NCBI GenBank assembly: GCA_034190875.2
Contig: CM067350.1
Location: 25,288,868-25,352,867 of the forward strand
Direction of reading: 5' to 3'
Length of the DNA stretch: 64,000 nucleotides
From: Urechis unicinctus
Taxonomy: Eukaryota > Annelida > Polychaeta > Xenopneusta > Urechidae
Of this stretch, positions 61,901 through 64,000 are shown piece after piece; the stretch's first letter is position 1; each line of letters starts with the position of its first letter. Below the pieces are notes generated by a model. The model made no database searches and was not told where the DNA came from. It saw only the letters and a list, made by a program, of their open reading frames with translations. Both the position numbers and the translations under genes were made by a program.

Positions 61901-63787
61901 TTGCTTGTATTTGAGAAAATCCTTGCCCAATATTAATCACAGGGACATCATCAGTGTTACCTATAGTTTTGATGATTAACCATTGCTGCTGGGTATTAAC
62001 CATTGATGTATTATATTAAACATAAGCCATGGTTGTAGGTCATTGGCCATTAACTTTAATAGTACATTATCAAACATGGTTCTATTGTGAAGATCTAGGT
62101 CCCCTAGCACCCGCTAGGTTATCAAACTGTAAACCAAGGTTGGAATATTTTACCGTTGTTTTGATTGTTTATTATAAGTGTCTTTGTGTTGTACGGTATC
62201 GGCATCTACTTGTTTTATTACTTTTGAACAGCAGTTCATTTAGCAAATGTTTTCAATTTATTCTGCATTAAATTTATTTCCTTATTTTCATTTTTCGTTC
62301 CTTAAATACGTTATGATCCGCGCATTGTGCCTCTTGGCTGCAATGATCCCATTTCAAACTTGGCGCACACTAGCAGCATTCACATCATCTCCAATCTCAA
62401 CATGGTAAATACTGCATATCATCGTGAGGCCCTTTTGCCTAGCGGTTGAGTATTGAGCGCCTTGATCCCCGAGCTTCCCGTAGGGTGATGATATCTGTCA
62501 GTGTGAGTCGTGTAACCAGTCGAGTTGCAGCACTGTAATTATTGCTAACAAGCGGCATATGTGCTCGCCAATATCTCACTTGCTGTCCGCACCATCCTTC
62601 TCTAACACAGTATTATGCCACATGGTGACATTTAGTATGTGAGGTTTGAGCTGTACGCAGCTCGAAGCGGCTGTATTTGTTTTGTTTGTGGATTGTATGT
62701 CTCTCGAGCAGTGTAATCTGCGGTTACGTTATGATGGGGTGTTTGCGTTATGATATTTCGCTTGTGATTAGTTTGCTGATCGAGACGCCAGCGCCAAGTG
62801 ATGTTTGTGCCGCATTTCATTGCTGTCATGCCGTCGTAGCAACGGGTTATATAAATGTTGATGTAATGGCTTCTCTGAATTGCGTATTGTATTGATGCTG
62901 CTGAAGCTGATGCCGTTGTTTAGCAACAGCTGCATCTGGCGACGCTTGTTGGCAGCAGCAGCAGGGGAGGTGGGTTAGTGACTCTATTGATTCCTCCCCA
63001 AAGTCTCCTGCCAAAGACCTCACCGTACCACATCACCCCCAGCCCGCCTCTATATCTACATCTCTTCCTCTCTCTCCCTTCCTCCACCTCTCCATCCATT
63101 CCTTCCCCAGCAGCCACAGCCTATGTTTCGGGGCACATCATCGCACCCTGCGCTGTCGTGGCGGTGACCTGTTGGCAAGAGGGTGCCATCTATACATAGC
63201 GTCCTCACTTCATCCTGCCCCTTGACGAGACCATCTGAGGCCCGATTTCAGATAATGTTACTCTTTAACCAGGTCAGTGACAAAAACATTCATCCTTTTT
63301 TCTATATCTTCCTTATTCGCGTAAGGATCATTTGCCCTTGCAGGTTATGTCACGGTCTTGTGTATCGATGGCACGTTATCGTGGAGATGGACGAGTCCAT
63401 TTTAAGTAGGTTCAGAGTTATTCGTGAATGCTTTAATCGTGATTATATTTGACAGAATACCCGGGAATTACTCCATTGTCCTGCTCCATACTGGTAGCAA
63501 GTGGTTGATCTCCATCTGTCATCGTTAAGCCCCACTCACCCCTTTCCCGAGTGACCACTGGCGTTGGGAAGGAGCGTACTCCAGTTGTTGAGAGTTATAG
63601 ATCACCCCGTGCCTTCCATGTTTTATGTGATCTGGTTTTTTCAACACATACGAGCGTGCGATTTCGCAGATGATAATGATTTGCGTCGGCATTTGTGAAC
63701 TTGATTGTATTATGGCATATAGAACTTATTATCCAAATAATCATACTTACATTCTTCCTGTTTCTCTACATGACTCCCTCGCCATAC
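61901..63787. other. Intergenic stretch after the sensor gene
   Basis: No gene recognised. A CAG/GCAG run near 62950 and a CT-rich patch at 63050-63110 are present. A TATA-like word (TTATATAAATG near 62848) has no other support. Confidence 0.4.
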
Positions 63788-64000
63788 TTAAAGAGTCTGT
63801 TCAGCACCATATCGGGCTCTCAGGGATCATTTTGTTAAAACATTACTAATTTCAACGCAGACACAAATAATGCCATCTTTTAATTTGTACCGCAAATTTT
63901 GAATTATCGAAAATCATGCAGATATATTTTCAACATTATCATTATTTAAATTGAAATATTCATGTACTGTAGTAATGTTTTATTTATTTGTGTCGTTCCA
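63788..64000. mobile_element. TTAA-flanked MITE, copy 4, cut by the window end
   Basis: Begins TTAAAGAGTCTGTTCAGCACC and follows the internal sequence of the other copies up to TGTCGTTCCA at the last base. Confidence 0.8.

Noticed and set aside
62440..62540. tRNA-like A-box TAGCGGTTGAG
   Set aside because: No B box at a proper distance.
62925..62945. X-box-like GTTGTTTAGCAACAGC (RFX site)
   Set aside because: Single imperfect match far from any gene start; expected by chance.

Overview
This is eukaryotic, intron-rich, repeat-dense animal DNA. Long AT, CA and CT microsatellites, at least 14 different minisatellites and several dispersed repeat families fill it, and very little of it codes. 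A dispersed repeat whose 3' end reads GTTGGTGTGCCGTTAAACCC followed by ACTC or TTACC repeats occurs about eight times. From memory I associate that tail with gastropod mollusc genomes, so a marine snail is my best guess. This is inference, not a search result.

Two genes can be supported. (1) The + strand carries a complete neuronal calcium sensor (recoverin/visinin/hippocalcin family) gene. Its coding exons are 37888-37995, 59026-59298 and 59623-59838, all joined in phase 0, giving a 198-residue myristoylated EF-hand protein. A non-coding 5' exon with a TATA box may lie 6 kb upstream (31481-31758). The 21 kb intron after residue 36 contains a 57-bp exon-like segment with excellent splice sites at 49805-49861. 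(2) At the left edge, on the - strand, is a compact gene (about 1255 to 475) with two probable leader exons and a last exon encoding a 52-residue single-pass membrane microprotein (597-755). It is followed by an AATAAA signal. I do not recognise this protein. An orphan acidic last-exon-like ORF ends at 11749, exactly in the arm of a 77-bp palindrome, and a broken PIF1-type helicase fragment lies at about 34.3 kb.

Layout: 0-1.3 kb, a TGAC/GTCA dyad array and the microprotein gene; 1.3-5 kb, a degenerate CGTCGTACAA-type repeat and the 35-bp and 42-bp minisatellites; 5-13 kb, a TTAA-flanked MITE, a pair of 657-bp direct repeats 6.03 kb apart, and the orphan ORF; 13-31 kb, mostly unrecognised non-coding DNA with minisatellites, SINE-like copies and a tRNA-like pseudogene; 31-38 kb, the likely promoter, leader intron and first coding exon of the calcium sensor gene; 38-44 kb, a tandem duplication of about 2.5 kb whose second copy looks scrambled, with G and C homopolymers that may be assembly error; 44-59 kb, the remainder of the large intron, with many satellites and SINE copies; 59-62 kb, the last coding exons and 3' UTR; 62-64 kb, intergenic DNA ending inside another MITE copy.

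Most long open frames in the window are by-products of tandem repeats and are not annotated as genes.
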